A DNA stretch of 64,000 nt from Geodermatophilus normandii (GTDB lineage Bacteria > Actinomycetota > Actinomycetes > Mycobacteriales > Geodermatophilaceae). The stretch spans positions 310,001 through 374,000 of the forward strand of contig NZ_QGTX01000001.1 of NCBI RefSeq assembly GCF_003182485.1, in the 5' to 3' direction. The notes under the pieces are model-generated. The model made no database searches and was not told the DNA's origin. It was given only the letters and a program-made list of their open reading frames with translations. Both the position numbers and the translations under genes were made by a program. Positions within the stretch are counted from its first letter, which is position 1; every line of letters begins with the position of its first letter. This document shows positions 40,866-49,189 of this stretch, one piece after another.

Positions 40866-42263
40866 TCAGCGCGCCCGGTCGTAGCCGAAGAAGCCGCGCT
40901 TCCGGATCAGCGCGGAGACCTCCGGCGGCACCATCGACTCCCAGCCCGTGTCCTCGGTCGGGATCCGCCGGAGCACGTCCCGGCTGAGGATCGGCAGGTA
41001 CTCGGGCCGGTGGTCGAGCCCGACGAAGCTGCCCCGCCGGTTCAGGTAGTCGAACAGCGGCCGCAGCTGCTCGGCCACCTCGACGGTGTCGACGCCGACC
41101 ACCTGACCGTCGCGCAGCATCGGGTAGACGAACAGCCGCAGGTCGTTCTTGAACAGGCGGCCGAAGCTCTCCAGGATGCCGCCGGGCAGCTCGGCGTGCT
41201 TGGCCTCGTCGAACAGCTCGAGGAGGCTGGGCAGTCCCATGACCATCCCGATCCGCCCGTCGGTGCGCCAGGCCAGGTAGGCCGCCAGCCGGTGGTAGGC
41301 CAGGAAGTCCGAGATCAGCACGGGCAGGCCGCAGGCGGCCAGCAGGTCGGCCCGGGCGAGGAAGTCCCGCCGGTCGACGACGTCCCCGCCGGCGCGCAGG
41401 TTGGCCATCGTCAGCTCGGTGAGCGCGACGACCTCGCGCCCCTCGACCGCCGGGTCCCGCTCGAACGCGGCCCGGGCCGCCTCGAGCATGTCGATGTTGA
41501 CGACCGTGGGCGGCCGGAAGCTGCCGCGCTCCACCAGGATCGCCTTCTTGCGCAGCGCCTCGCTGGGCTGCAGCACCCGCCGGTCCGGGCCGAACATCGC
41601 CGCGCCGGAGAGCCCGACCTGCACGAGCTTGAGCGCCATCACCCGGTTGTCGACCATCCGGAACTCGATGCCGCTCATCTCGATCAGGTCGATCTCGATC
41701 CGACCGGTGGTCAGCCGGTCGAGCAGGCTCTCCACGAGGCGCTCGGGTTCGTGGTGCTGGAAGAAGGCGCCGTGCAGCAGGTTGACGCCGACCACACCGA
41801 GTGCCTCCTGCTGCTGCGGCGCCTCGTCGTCGAGCATCCGCACGTGGACCACGACCTGGCTGGGTTCGTCGCGCGGGTGCGCCTGGAACTTCACGCCCAT
41901 CCAGCCGTGGCACTCGTTGCCCCCGCGGTAGCTGCGGGCCACGACCGTGTCGGCGAAGGCGAAGAAGGACGTCTCGTCGCCGCGCTGGTCACCGAGCCGG
42001 TCGACGTCGAGCTGGAACTCGCGGTCGAGCATCGCCTGCAGGCGGCCCTTCGACACGTAGCGGTCGGACTTGCCGTAGACGGCGTCGCTGACCGCCATGT
42101 CGTAGGCCGACATCGACTTGGCCACGGTGCCCGCCGCGCCGCCCGCGCGGAAGAACCAGCGGGCGACCTCCTGCCCGGCCCCGATCTCCGCGATGGTCCC
42201 GTACCAGCGCGGGTCCAGGTTGATCTGCAGCGCCTTCTGCAGCGTGTCGACGCCGGCGTCCAT
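40866..42263 (-). CDS. Conserved protein of unknown function, about 465 aa
   Basis: 465 aa from ATG 42263, after CGGGAGGGGGCGCC. I do not recognise a catalytic family with confidence. The N-terminus LQKALQINLDPRWYGTIAEI, GQEVARWFFRAGGAAGTVAK and MSAYDMAVSDAVYG read like a conserved glycine-containing core. The middle has CHGWMGVKFQAHPRDEPSQV and LLHGAFFQHHEPERLVESLL (paired histidines), and the C-terminus PEYLPILSRDVLRRIPTEDT. It is soluble with no signal peptide. Its stop nearly abuts that of the convergent fusion gene. Database names for such proteins vary and I would not rely on them. Confidence 0.7.
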   Translation of the reverse strand: MDAGVDTLQKALQINLDPRWYGTIAEIGAGQEVARWFFRAGGAAGTVAKSMSAYDMAVSDAVYGKSDRYVSKGRLQAMLDREFQLDVDRLGDQRGDETSFFAFADTVVARSYRGGNECHGWMGVKFQAHPRDEPSQVVVHVRMLDDEAPQQQEALGVVGVNLLHGAFFQHHEPERLVESLLDRLTTGRIEIDLIEMSGIEFRMVDNRVMALKLVQVGLSGAAMFGPDRRVLQPSEALRKKAILVERGSFRPPTVVNIDMLEAARAAFERDPAVEGREVVALTELTMANLRAGGDVVDRRDFLARADLLAACGLPVLISDFLAYHRLAAYLAWRTDGRIGMVMGLPSLLELFDEAKHAELPGGILESFGRLFKNDLRLFVYPMLRDGQVVGVDTVEVAEQLRPLFDYLNRRGSFVGLDHRPEYLPILSRDVLRRIPTEDTGWESMVPPEVSALIRKRGFFGYDRAR

Positions 42264-42336
42264 GGCGCCCCCTCCCGTCCGGCCGGGTGTCAGGCGAGCG
42301 TAGCCAGGTGTGACCCGCGTCACCGCCCGGCGGACC

Positions 42337-43527
42337 TCACGTGGTCCGGGCCGGGTCGTCCGCCCGGTGGGCCGCCCGGCGCAACCCCGGCGCCAGCACC
42401 AGGGACACCGCCAGCGACCCCGTCGCGAGCACCGTCACCGCGCCCCCCGGCGTCAGCGCGTCGCCCAGCGCCCCGGCCAGCACCGCGAAGACCCCCTGCC
42501 CGGTCATCCGCGCCGCCGACTCGAACCCCAGCACCTGCCCGCGCAGCCCGGCCGGCGTCAGCGCGACCAGCCACTCCTGTTGCGCCAGCCCCGCCGCGTA
42601 CCCGGCCGACGCGAGCGCCACCAGGACGGCGGCCACCGGCACCGACGGCCCCAGCGCGAACAGGACGAGCGGCGCGGCCAGCAGCAGCCGCAGCACCGTG
42701 TTCGACCGCCGCCGCTGCGCCGGGGTCAGGAACCGCCCGACCACGAGGTCGCCGGTCAGCATCCCGACCGCCCCGGCCGCGAGCAGCCAGCCGCCGCGCT
42801 CCCCCGCGTACGGCACGAACAGCGCCTCGCACCCGACCACCAGCCCGTTCGGGACGCAGAGCGCCACCAGCAGCGTGCGCGTCTCCCGCCGGGACAGCAG
42901 CAGCCGGTTGCCGCGCAGCGTCTCGGCCACCCCGGCCCGCCCGCTGCGCCGCGGCGGCCGCTCGGCCAGCCCGAACCGCAGCACGCCCACCGCGACGGCG
43001 GACACCGCGGCGGCCAGCGCGAACACCTGCGTCGTGGTCAGGACGGTCAGCAGCAGGCCGCCGGCCGCGAACCCTGCCACCTGGAACGCGCCGTTGGCCG
43101 CGTTCACCGTCGACCGGGCCAGCGGGTACGCCCCGGGCGGCACGAGCTCCGACAGCAGCCCCCACCGCACCCCGGACCCGACCGCCACGACGTACGCGGT
43201 GCCGACGACGAGCAGCAGCCGCGGCGCGGGGCCGAGGCCGGGCAGCACCTGCAGGGCCAGCGCCGCCGTGGACACCGCCCCGACGAGCACGAGCGTGCGC
43301 CGCGGCGGGCTCGCGTCGGCGGCCGACATCAGCGTGACGGCGCCGAGGGCCTGTGCGATCGAGGGGCCGGACATCGCCACCGCCGTGAGCAGCGCCGAGC
43401 CGGTCTGCCGGTGCACGAGCGTGGCCAGGGCCAGCGACGACGTCGTCGAGGCCACCGTGGTGAGCGCACTGCCGGTCCACAGCGCGCGGAACGCGGGGAG
43501 GGCGAACAGCGCCCGGTAGGTGAGCAC
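42337..43527 (-). CDS. MFS transporter
   Basis: 396 aa from GTG 43527 (VLTYRALFALPAFRALWTGS); a GTG at 43563 would leave only 21 nt before the divergent gene. About twelve hydrophobic segments, an RRTLVLVGAVSTAALALQVL helix, a central cytoplasmic loop with two Arg-rich stretches and GFAAGGLLLTVLTTTQ indicate a 12-TM drug:H+ antiporter-like member. It is divergent from an ArsR-type regulator, a common arrangement for inducible exporters. The substrate is unknown. Confidence 0.87.
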   Translation of the reverse strand: MLTYRALFALPAFRALWTGSALTTVASTTSSLALATLVHRQTGSALLTAVAMSGPSIAQALGAVTLMSAADASPPRRTLVLVGAVSTAALALQVLPGLGPAPRLLLVVGTAYVVAVGSGVRWGLLSELVPPGAYPLARSTVNAANGAFQVAGFAAGGLLLTVLTTTQVFALAAAVSAVAVGVLRFGLAERPPRRSGRAGVAETLRGNRLLLSRRETRTLLVALCVPNGLVVGCEALFVPYAGERGGWLLAAGAVGMLTGDLVVGRFLTPAQRRRSNTVLRLLLAAPLVLFALGPSVPVAAVLVALASAGYAAGLAQQEWLVALTPAGLRGQVLGFESAARMTGQGVFAVLAGALGDALTPGGAVTVLATGSLAVSLVLAPGLRRAAHRADDPARTT

Positions 43528-43584
43528 GTGCCGACCGTCCGTCGCGGCGGCCCCGGCACCCACCGTTTCGTCTGCCGTCGAAAG

Positions 43585-44538
43585 GTGGGCGAGTTCGTCG
43601 TCGACGCCGACGTGATGGCACGCGCCCGCTTCGGCACCTCGCAGCTGACCGAGACGCTGGCCGGGCTCCGGATGCTCCTCTCCGCCCAGGTCCCGCCGTG
43701 GCACCGCCCGTGGCGCGACGCGCACGCCGCGGCGCTGCGGGAGCGCCTCGACACCGACCCCGTCGGCGCCGCGCTGCTCCGCGCCGCCTTCGGCCGCACG
43801 TGGACCGCCGACTTCCTGACCGTCCCGCCCACGGCGCCCGACCTGACGCTCGACGAGGAGCTGACCTACCTGGAGTCCCTCGACGACGACGCCGTCCGCG
43901 CCGACCTCGAGGTGGCCACCGGACCGCTCCCGGCCGAGCTGTCGGCCACCGGCCTCGCCCGCACGGCCGCCGGCCTGCTGCGCTGGACCTGGGCGCACAC
44001 CATCCGCGACGAGTGGCCGCGCCGGCGCCGCGTGCTGCGCGCCGACGTCGTCGCCCGCACCGCCCGGCTCAGCAGCGAGGGCTGGTCCGGCGCGATCGAC
44101 GGCCTCGCCTCCGGGGTCCGCTGGCTGGCGAACGGCCGGCTGCAGGTGAACCCGCACCCGTACCCGCCGCGCGACATCCGCGGCCGCGACCTGCTGTTCA
44201 TCGCCGCGCACAGCCGCGGCAGCTGGGTGAGCTGGCGGCTGCCGCACACCTTCGCCGTCGTCTACCCGGTCACCGGCGCGCTCCTGGCCGACCCGGCCCC
44301 CCTGCCGGAGCCGCTGGTGCGCCTCCTCGGCCGCGCCCGGGCCCGCGTGCTCGCCGCGCTCGACGCCCCGCGCAGCACCACCGCGCTGGTCGCCGGCACC
44401 GGCCTGCCGCTGGGCAGCGTCGGCGGGCACCTGCGGGTGCTGCTCGACGCCGGCCTGCTCGAGCGCCGCCGGTCGGGGCGCGAGGTCCTCTACTGGCGCA
44501 GCGACGCCGGCCAGGCCCTCCTCGACGCCGCCGGGTGA
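43585..44538 (+). CDS. ArsR-family (winged helix) transcriptional regulator with long N-terminal domain
   Basis: 317 aa from GTG 43585; the ATG at 43615 is an alternative start. The N-terminal 240 residues are a helical domain of the sort found in the large actinobacterial ArsR-like group (FGTSQLTETLAGLRML, then RDLLFIAAHSRGSWVSWRLP). The C-terminal 75 residues are a winged HTH (LLGRARARVLAALDAPRSTT, then GLPLGSVGGHLRVLLDAGLL, ERRRSGREVLYW). No metal-binding Cys motif of classical ArsR is visible. It is divergent from the MFS transporter and probably represses it. Confidence 0.83.
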   Translation: MGEFVVDADVMARARFGTSQLTETLAGLRMLLSAQVPPWHRPWRDAHAAALRERLDTDPVGAALLRAAFGRTWTADFLTVPPTAPDLTLDEELTYLESLDDDAVRADLEVATGPLPAELSATGLARTAAGLLRWTWAHTIRDEWPRRRRVLRADVVARTARLSSEGWSGAIDGLASGVRWLANGRLQVNPHPYPPRDIRGRDLLFIAAHSRGSWVSWRLPHTFAVVYPVTGALLADPAPLPEPLVRLLGRARARVLAALDAPRSTTALVAGTGLPLGSVGGHLRVLLDAGLLERRRSGREVLYWRSDAGQALLDAAG

Positions 44539-44603
44539 CGAGCCGACAGCACTACAGGGGCGCACCGGGCGAGGGGTGCGTGAGCGGACAGCGCTACGAG
44601 GGC

Positions 44604-45239
44604 TCAGCGGGTGCCGGGGCCGGGGAGCAGGCCGCGCTCGACGGCGACCATCACCGCGCGCGTGCGGTCGTCGACGCCGAGCTTGGCGAACACCCGCAGC
44701 AGGTGGGTCTTCACGGTGGCCTCGCCGATGAACAGCTCGCGGCCGATCTCGGCGTTGGTCAGCCCGCGCGCCACCCCGCCGAGCACCTCCAGCTCCCGCG
44801 CCGTCGGCTCCTCGGCCGCCGGCGCCCGCATGCGCGAGACGAGCCGGGCGGCCACCGGCGGCGCGAGCACGGTCTCCCCGCGCGCGGCGGCGCGCACGGC
44901 GTCGGCGAGCTGCGGCAGCGGGGCGTCCTTGAGCAGGTAGCCCGTCGCCCCGGCCGCGACGGCGCGCACGATGTCGGCGTCGGTGTCGTAGGTGGTCAGC
45001 ACCAGCACCCGGACGGCGGGGTGCGAGACGGCCAGCCGCTCGATCGCCGTCACGCCGTCCATCCGCGGCATCCGCAGGTCCATGAGGACGACGTCGGGCC
45101 GCGTCGCGGCGACCAGCGCCAGCGCCTCCTGGCCGTCGCCGGCCTCGCCCACCACCTCGAGGTCCTCCTGCGCGGCCAGCCAGCCGACCAGCCCCCCGCG
45201 CACCACCGGGTGGTCGTCGACCACCAGCACCCGCGTCAC
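44604..45239 (-). CDS. NarL/FixJ-family response regulator
   Basis: 211 aa from GTG 45239, overlapping the kinase stop (GTGA). Receiver domain 1-118: acidic pocket VLVVDDHPVV (Asp8, Asp9), phospho-acceptor Asp54 in VLMDLRMPRMDG, switch Thr in VLVLTTYD, Lys in GYLLKDAP. LuxR HTH about 145-205 (PTARELEVLGGVARGLTNAE, GEATVKTHLLRVFAKLGVDD). With the upstream histidine kinase it forms a two-component system. Its coupling to the ABC exporter genes suggests it adjusts export to an envelope or drug signal. Confidence 0.93.
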   Translation of the reverse strand: MTRVLVVDDHPVVRGGLVGWLAAQEDLEVVGEAGDGQEALALVAATRPDVVLMDLRMPRMDGVTAIERLAVSHPAVRVLVLTTYDTDADIVRAVAAGATGYLLKDAPLPQLADAVRAAARGETVLAPPVAARLVSRMRAPAAEEPTARELEVLGGVARGLTNAEIGRELFIGEATVKTHLLRVFAKLGVDDRTRAVMVAVERGLLPGPGTR

Positions 45240-46486
45240 GGGCCCGGCACCCGCACGGTCACCCGGGTGCCCGCCCCCGGCGCCGAGGCGACGTCGACCT
45301 CGCCGCCGACCTGGGCCACCCGCCCGCGCAGCCCCTCGAGGCCCGCGCCGCGCACCGCCGCGGGGTCGAAGCCCACGCCGTCGTCCTCCACGTGCACCGA
45401 CACCTGCCCGCCCACCCGCGCCAGCCGCAGCACCACCGCCGACGCGCCCGCGTGCCGGCGGACGTTGGTCAGCGCCTCCTGCGCCCCGCGCAGCAGCACG
45501 ACCTCCTCGTCGGTGCGCAGGCCCGGCGCGCCGTCGAGGGCCATGCCGTCGAGTGCTGCGGTGTCCACCCGCACCTCCAGCCCGGTCTCGCGGGCGAACC
45601 GCCCGGCCAGCTGCCGCAGCGCCTCCACCAGCGTCGAGCCGTCCAGCGCCACCGGCCGGAACGCCGCCACCACCGCCCGCGCCTCGGCCAGGTTGTCGCG
45701 CGCGACCTCCTCGATGACCGCCAGCTTCTCCCGCGCGGCACCGGGGTCGGCGGCGACCAGCGCCGCGGCGGTCTGCGACAGCACGACGATCGACGTGTAG
45801 CCCTGCGCCAGGGTGTCGTGCACCTCCTGCGCCAGCCGCTCCCGCTCGGCCAGGACGCCGCGCTCGTGCTCGGCGGCGGCGAGCTCCGAGCGCGTCGCCT
45901 CCAGCTGTGCGATCAGCGACGCCCGCTGCGCGCTCTCGTGCAGCACCCGGCTGACCCAGACTCCCAGCGCCAGGCTGAACCCGATCCCGATGCCCGTCTC
46001 CAGCAGCACGTCGCCGGGGTCGCGGGAGGAGGCGGCGCTGAGCACCGGGCCCGCGGCGCTGGCGAGCCCGAGCAGCAGCGTCCAGGAGATGCCGGTGAGC
46101 GTTCCCTGCACGGCGAACCACACGTGCGGATAGGCGAGGAAGAGCAGGAACAGCAGGCCGGGTGCCAGCCAGCCCAGCAGCGCGAACGACGTGACCAGCA
46201 CCAGCAGGTACGGCACGGCCCGCCGGGGGGCGCCCGACCGGATCGCCGGCACGCCGAGGACGGCGTAGGCGACGGCGAGCGCGCCCAGGACCAGCAGCGC
46301 GGACGCCCGCCGGCCGGCGTCCACGGCGTCCCCGACCAGCGTCGACAGCACCGCGAGGCCCCAGACGGCGGCGGAGACCAGGTGCATCCCGACGACCGTC
46401 GCGTTCCACCCGCGCTCGGGCAGCGGATCGCCGCCGTCGTCCCCGGGAGGGACGACGACGGCGACCAGCCGGCGCGTCAGGCTCAT
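45236..46486 (-). CDS. Sensor histidine kinase (HisKA_3 type)
   Basis: 416 aa from ATG 46486, overlapping the permease stop (ATGA). About six hydrophobic segments span residues 30-180. The HisKA_3 box is LAQEVHDTLAQGYTSIVVLS with phospho-His223, and the HATPase region has QEALTNVRRHAGASAV (N-box) and VEDDGVGFDPAAVRGAGLEG (G-box). It is a NarL-type sensor of the DesK/LiaS kind: the membrane portion itself is likely the sensor, since the extracytoplasmic loops are short. It phosphorylates the response regulator encoded next. Confidence 0.93.
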   Translation of the reverse strand: MSLTRRLVAVVVPPGDDGGDPLPERGWNATVVGMHLVSAAVWGLAVLSTLVGDAVDAGRRASALLVLGALAVAYAVLGVPAIRSGAPRRAVPYLLVLVTSFALLGWLAPGLLFLLFLAYPHVWFAVQGTLTGISWTLLLGLASAAGPVLSAASSRDPGDVLLETGIGIGFSLALGVWVSRVLHESAQRASLIAQLEATRSELAAAEHERGVLAERERLAQEVHDTLAQGYTSIVVLSQTAAALVAADPGAAREKLAVIEEVARDNLAEARAVVAAFRPVALDGSTLVEALRQLAGRFARETGLEVRVDTAALDGMALDGAPGLRTDEEVVLLRGAQEALTNVRRHAGASAVVLRLARVGGQVSVHVEDDGVGFDPAAVRGAGLEGLRGRVAQVGGEVDVASAPGAGTRVTVRVPGP

Positions 46487-47319
46487 GCGGCCCGGCGCCA
46501 GCGGAAGGTCCTGGCGCACACCACGGCGCCGATGATCACCCATGCGGCCAGCACCAGGGCAGTGGTCCCGTGCTCCCATCTGCCGGCCTGCTCGGCCACG
46601 GCGGCCGAGTCGGGCAGGAACACCGAGCGCATGCCCTGCACCATCCACTTCAGCGGGAAGAGCGCCGCGACCTGGTCCATCCACCGGGGCAGGTCCGAGT
46701 CGATGAAGAACACCCCGGAGAGGAACTGCAGGACGACGGCGAACGCGGGGATCCCGGCCGACGCCGAGCGGGCGCTGCCGATCACCGACGCGACCGCCAG
46801 GCCGAGGACCGTGCCGGCCAGGATGCCCAGGACCACGACCCAGGCGAAGGTCAGCCAGCGCGAGGCCTCGGTGGGCAGCGGCACGTCGTAGGCGTACGCG
46901 GCCACGGCCAGCAGGACGGCGAGCTGGGCGACCGTCGTGACCACGACCTGCCCCGCCTTCCCGATCCCGTAGGCCAGCGCGGGGGTCCCCAGCGTCTGCA
47001 GCCGGGCGAGGTCACCGCGGTCGCGCTCCTCGGTCACCGCGGTGCCCACCGCCTGGAAGCTGGTGAGCATGACGCCGGTGGCGGCGATCCCGGCGAGGAA
47101 GTACTGCCGGAAGCCGACGCCGGGGACGACCTCCTCGTCGCCGAAGACCGAGCCGAAGATCACCAGCATGATCACCGGGTAGGCGAAGGAGAACGCGACC
47201 TGGCCGGGATCGCGGGCGAACAGCCGCAGCTCCAGGCCGATGCGGGCCAGCCCGATGGACAGCGCCGACGGCGGCGCGGGGAGCGTGGCGGGGACGGCGG
47301 GGACGACGGTGGCGGTCAT
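46483..47319 (-). CDS. ABC-2 type transporter permease
   Basis: 278 aa from ATG 47319, overlapping the ATPase gene stop (ATGA). Six predicted transmembrane helices, with ABC-2 marks: ARIGLELRLFARDPGQVAFS at the start, AVTEERDRGDLARLQTLGTP before helix 3, and VVLQFLSGVFFIDSDLPRWM. It should form the membrane part of a two-subunit exporter with the ATPase encoded upstream, moving a lipid, peptide or drug substrate outward. The order ATPase-permease-kinase-regulator is typical of antibiotic-response exporters. Confidence 0.9.
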   Translation of the reverse strand: MTATVVPAVPATLPAPPSALSIGLARIGLELRLFARDPGQVAFSFAYPVIMLVIFGSVFGDEEVVPGVGFRQYFLAGIAATGVMLTSFQAVGTAVTEERDRGDLARLQTLGTPALAYGIGKAGQVVVTTVAQLAVLLAVAAYAYDVPLPTEASRWLTFAWVVVLGILAGTVLGLAVASVIGSARSASAGIPAFAVVLQFLSGVFFIDSDLPRWMDQVAALFPLKWMVQGMRSVFLPDSAAVAEQAGRWEHGTTALVLAAWVIIGAVVCARTFRWRRAA

Positions 47320-48215
47320 CGGGGGTCCTCCTGCGCGGTGGCGACCAGGCGGAGGTAGACGTCCTCCAGGCCGGGGCGGGTGACGGTCAGTCCGGGGACC
47401 TCCCCGGCGGGGTGCGCGGCGAGCAGGTCGCGCAGGACGGCGGCCGGCTCGGCGGTGGCCACCGACCGCGGCGCGCCGTCCTCGGTCCAGGCCACCGTCG
47501 CCTCGGCGCGCAGGGCGCCGCCCAGCTCGGCCGGCGGAGCGACGTCCACCAGCCGCCCGGCGCTGATGACGCCGACCCGGTCGGCCAGGTGCGCGGCCTC
47601 GTCGAGGTAATGGGTGGTGAGCAGCACGGTCGTGCCGCGGTCGCGCAGCCCCTCGACCAGGGCCCAGAACTGCCGGCGGGCCACCGGGTCCATGCCGGTG
47701 GTCGGCTCGTCGAGGAACAGCAGCTCGGGCCGGCCCTGCACGCCGAGCGCCACCTCCAGCCGCCGGCGCTGCCCGCCCGACAGCGCGGTCACCCGCTGCC
47801 GCGCGGCGTCGGCCAGCCCGACGTCGGCCAGCAGCTCCCCGGTCGGCAGCGGCGCCGCGTGGTAGCGGGCGAAGTGGTCGAGGGTCTCGCGCACGGTGAG
47901 CGCGTTGCCCGCCCCGGTGGACTGGCCGACCACGCCGATGCGGTCGCGCCAGGCCCGTCCCGCGTGCGCCGGGTCCGCGCCGAGGACGGCGACGTCCCCG
48001 CCGTCGCGCCGGCGCACGCCCTCCAGGATCTCGACGGTCGTCGTCTTCCCGGCGCCGTTGGGCCCGAGCAGCGCGAACACCTCGCCCCGCCGGACGTCGA
48101 GGTCGACGCCGTCGACCACCGCGCGGCCGCCGTACCGCTTGACCAGCCCGCGCACGCGGACCGCGTCGTCGTGCTGGAGCGCCGGGGGGACCGGCGCCGT
48201 CTGAGTCGCTGTCAT
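47316..48215 (-). CDS. ABC transporter ATP-binding protein (DrrA-like)
   Basis: 299 aa from ATG 48215. Walker A GPNGAGKTT (residues 51-59), Q-loop GVVGQSTGAGN, signature ALSGGQRRRLEVALG, Walker B LLFLDEPTTGMDP and H-loop VLLTTHYLDEA are complete. The C-terminal 80 residues match the DrrA-type extension. It powers the adjacent ABC-2 permease. All four genes of this unit overlap by 4 nt, so the transporter and its two-component system are made together. Confidence 0.94.
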   Translation of the reverse strand: MTATQTAPVPPALQHDDAVRVRGLVKRYGGRAVVDGVDLDVRRGEVFALLGPNGAGKTTTVEILEGVRRRDGGDVAVLGADPAHAGRAWRDRIGVVGQSTGAGNALTVRETLDHFARYHAAPLPTGELLADVGLADAARQRVTALSGGQRRRLEVALGVQGRPELLFLDEPTTGMDPVARRQFWALVEGLRDRGTTVLLTTHYLDEAAHLADRVGVISAGRLVDVAPPAELGGALRAEATVAWTEDGAPRSVATAEPAAVLRDLLAAHPAGEVPGLTVTRPGLEDVYLRLVATAQEDPR

Positions 48216-48268
48216 GCCCCGAGCCTGTCGGCGCGCTCCCCCGGCCGGGACGGCCGCGCGGTGGGTCC

Positions 48269-48292
48269 GCCGTCCACCGGTCGGTGGACGGC
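48269..48292 (-). terminator. Hairpin terminator
   Basis: A perfect 11-bp inverted repeat GCCGTCCACCG/CGGTGGACGGC with a 2-nt loop follows the stop of the lysozyme-like gene (48298) and precedes the ABC ATPase gene. It also lies in the ABC operon promoter region and could double as an operator. Confidence 0.6.
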
Positions 48293-48297
48293 CTCCC

Positions 48298-48897
48298 TCA
48301 GTCGCCCGGGTCGAGGACCCGCCGGCCGGCCAGGGCGCTGACCACCTCGACGGCGTCGTCCCAGTAGCGCGCGTAGTGGTCGGGGTCGGCGTTGCGCTGG
48401 GTGCGGTGCGCGGCGATCGTCGGCGGCAGCGCCTGCCAGCCGGGGACCTCCTGCAGCGCCAGGAAGAAGTTGGTGGCGCTGGTGGTCGGGTCCATCCGGT
48501 CGGCGTAGGAGCCCCACGCGCCGTTGTCCCGCTGCTGGAACAGCCCGCGGGAGTCGGGGCCGGCGGCGTCGCCGCGGTCGAGGACGAGCAGCGAGGACTC
48601 CCCCATCGCCGTCATCACGCCGACCACCTGGGCACACGTGTCCATCCCGAGCGCCTCGGCCGCGTTGACGATCGCCGCGGCGTTGGCCAGCTGCTCACCG
48701 GAGTACCCGGCGACCGGACCGTCCGGCACGGCGGCCGGGTCGATCCGCACGGCGGGCTCCGCGGCCGCGCACTCCGCCGACCGCGGCGGGTCCGCGGTCA
48801 CCTGGCGCACCACCAGGAACGCGGCGAGGACCACGAGGAGGACGGCCGCGAGCGCGACGACCTGCCGGCGGGGCGGGGCGAGCTCGGGTGCCTGCAC
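48298..48897 (-). CDS. Membrane-anchored lysozyme/lytic transglycosylase-like protein
   Basis: 199 aa from GTG 48897. One N-terminal helix (QVVALAAVLLVVLAAFLVV, residues 12-31) anchors or exports it. The extracytoplasmic part begins near residue 35, and VGVMTAMGESSLLVLDRGDA, AGPDSRGLFQQRDNGAWGSY and MDPTTSATNFFLAL form the pattern of actinobacterial SLT-like muralytic domains. The Glu in GESSL occupies the catalytic position. It probably cleaves peptidoglycan in growth or division. It is the last of a three-gene minus-strand set with the S8 peptidase and the I9-like gene. Confidence 0.78.
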   Translation of the reverse strand: MQAPELAPPRRQVVALAAVLLVVLAAFLVVRQVTADPPRSAECAAAEPAVRIDPAAVPDGPVAGYSGEQLANAAAIVNAAEALGMDTCAQVVGVMTAMGESSLLVLDRGDAAGPDSRGLFQQRDNGAWGSYADRMDPTTSATNFFLALQEVPGWQALPPTIAAHRTQRNADPDHYARYWDDAVEVVSALAGRRVLDPGD

Positions 48898-48934
48898 ACC
48901 CCGTCCAACGGACGGCGCACCGCAGGGGTCCCCG

Positions 48935-49180
48935 CTACTGGACGGACGCGTCCGGCGGCGGGAGCGAGACGCGCAGCTGCTCGTCGACCGAGGTGACGCC
49001 CGGGACGGCCAGCAGCGACGGGCGGGCGTCGGCCGGCGCCTGGCCGGTGATGACACCGAGCGCGCCGAGGACCCGCTCGACCTCCATGCCCGAGTCGCGC
49101 AGCGCGGAGGCGACCGAGTCCAGCTCGGCCAGGTGGCCGTCGTCGACGGTCACGCTGAAGCGCGACAGCGGGGACCCCAT
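48935..49180 (-). CDS. Small I9/propeptide-like protein next to a peptidase S8
   Basis: 81 aa from ATG 49180, 9 nt after the S8 peptidase stop. The predicted order beta-alpha-beta-beta-alpha-beta (FSVTVDDGHLAELDSVASAL, then VERVLGALGVITGQ, then ARPSLLAVPGVTSVDE) is that of subtilisin propeptides and I9 inhibitors. Its gene directly follows an S8 peptidase lacking a recognisable secretion signal, so it may fold or inhibit the protease in trans. That function is inferred from fold pattern and position only. Confidence 0.6.
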   Translation of the reverse strand: MGSPLSRFSVTVDDGHLAELDSVASALRDSGMEVERVLGALGVITGQAPADARPSLLAVPGVTSVDEQLRVSLPPPDASVQ

Positions 49181-49189
49181 GGCCGGAGG

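Noticed and set aside
44538-44604. Two similar short sequences (GACAGCACTAC and GACAGCGCTAC) between the ArsR and response-regulator genes
   Set aside because: Too short and imperfect to claim as a repeat or attachment site.
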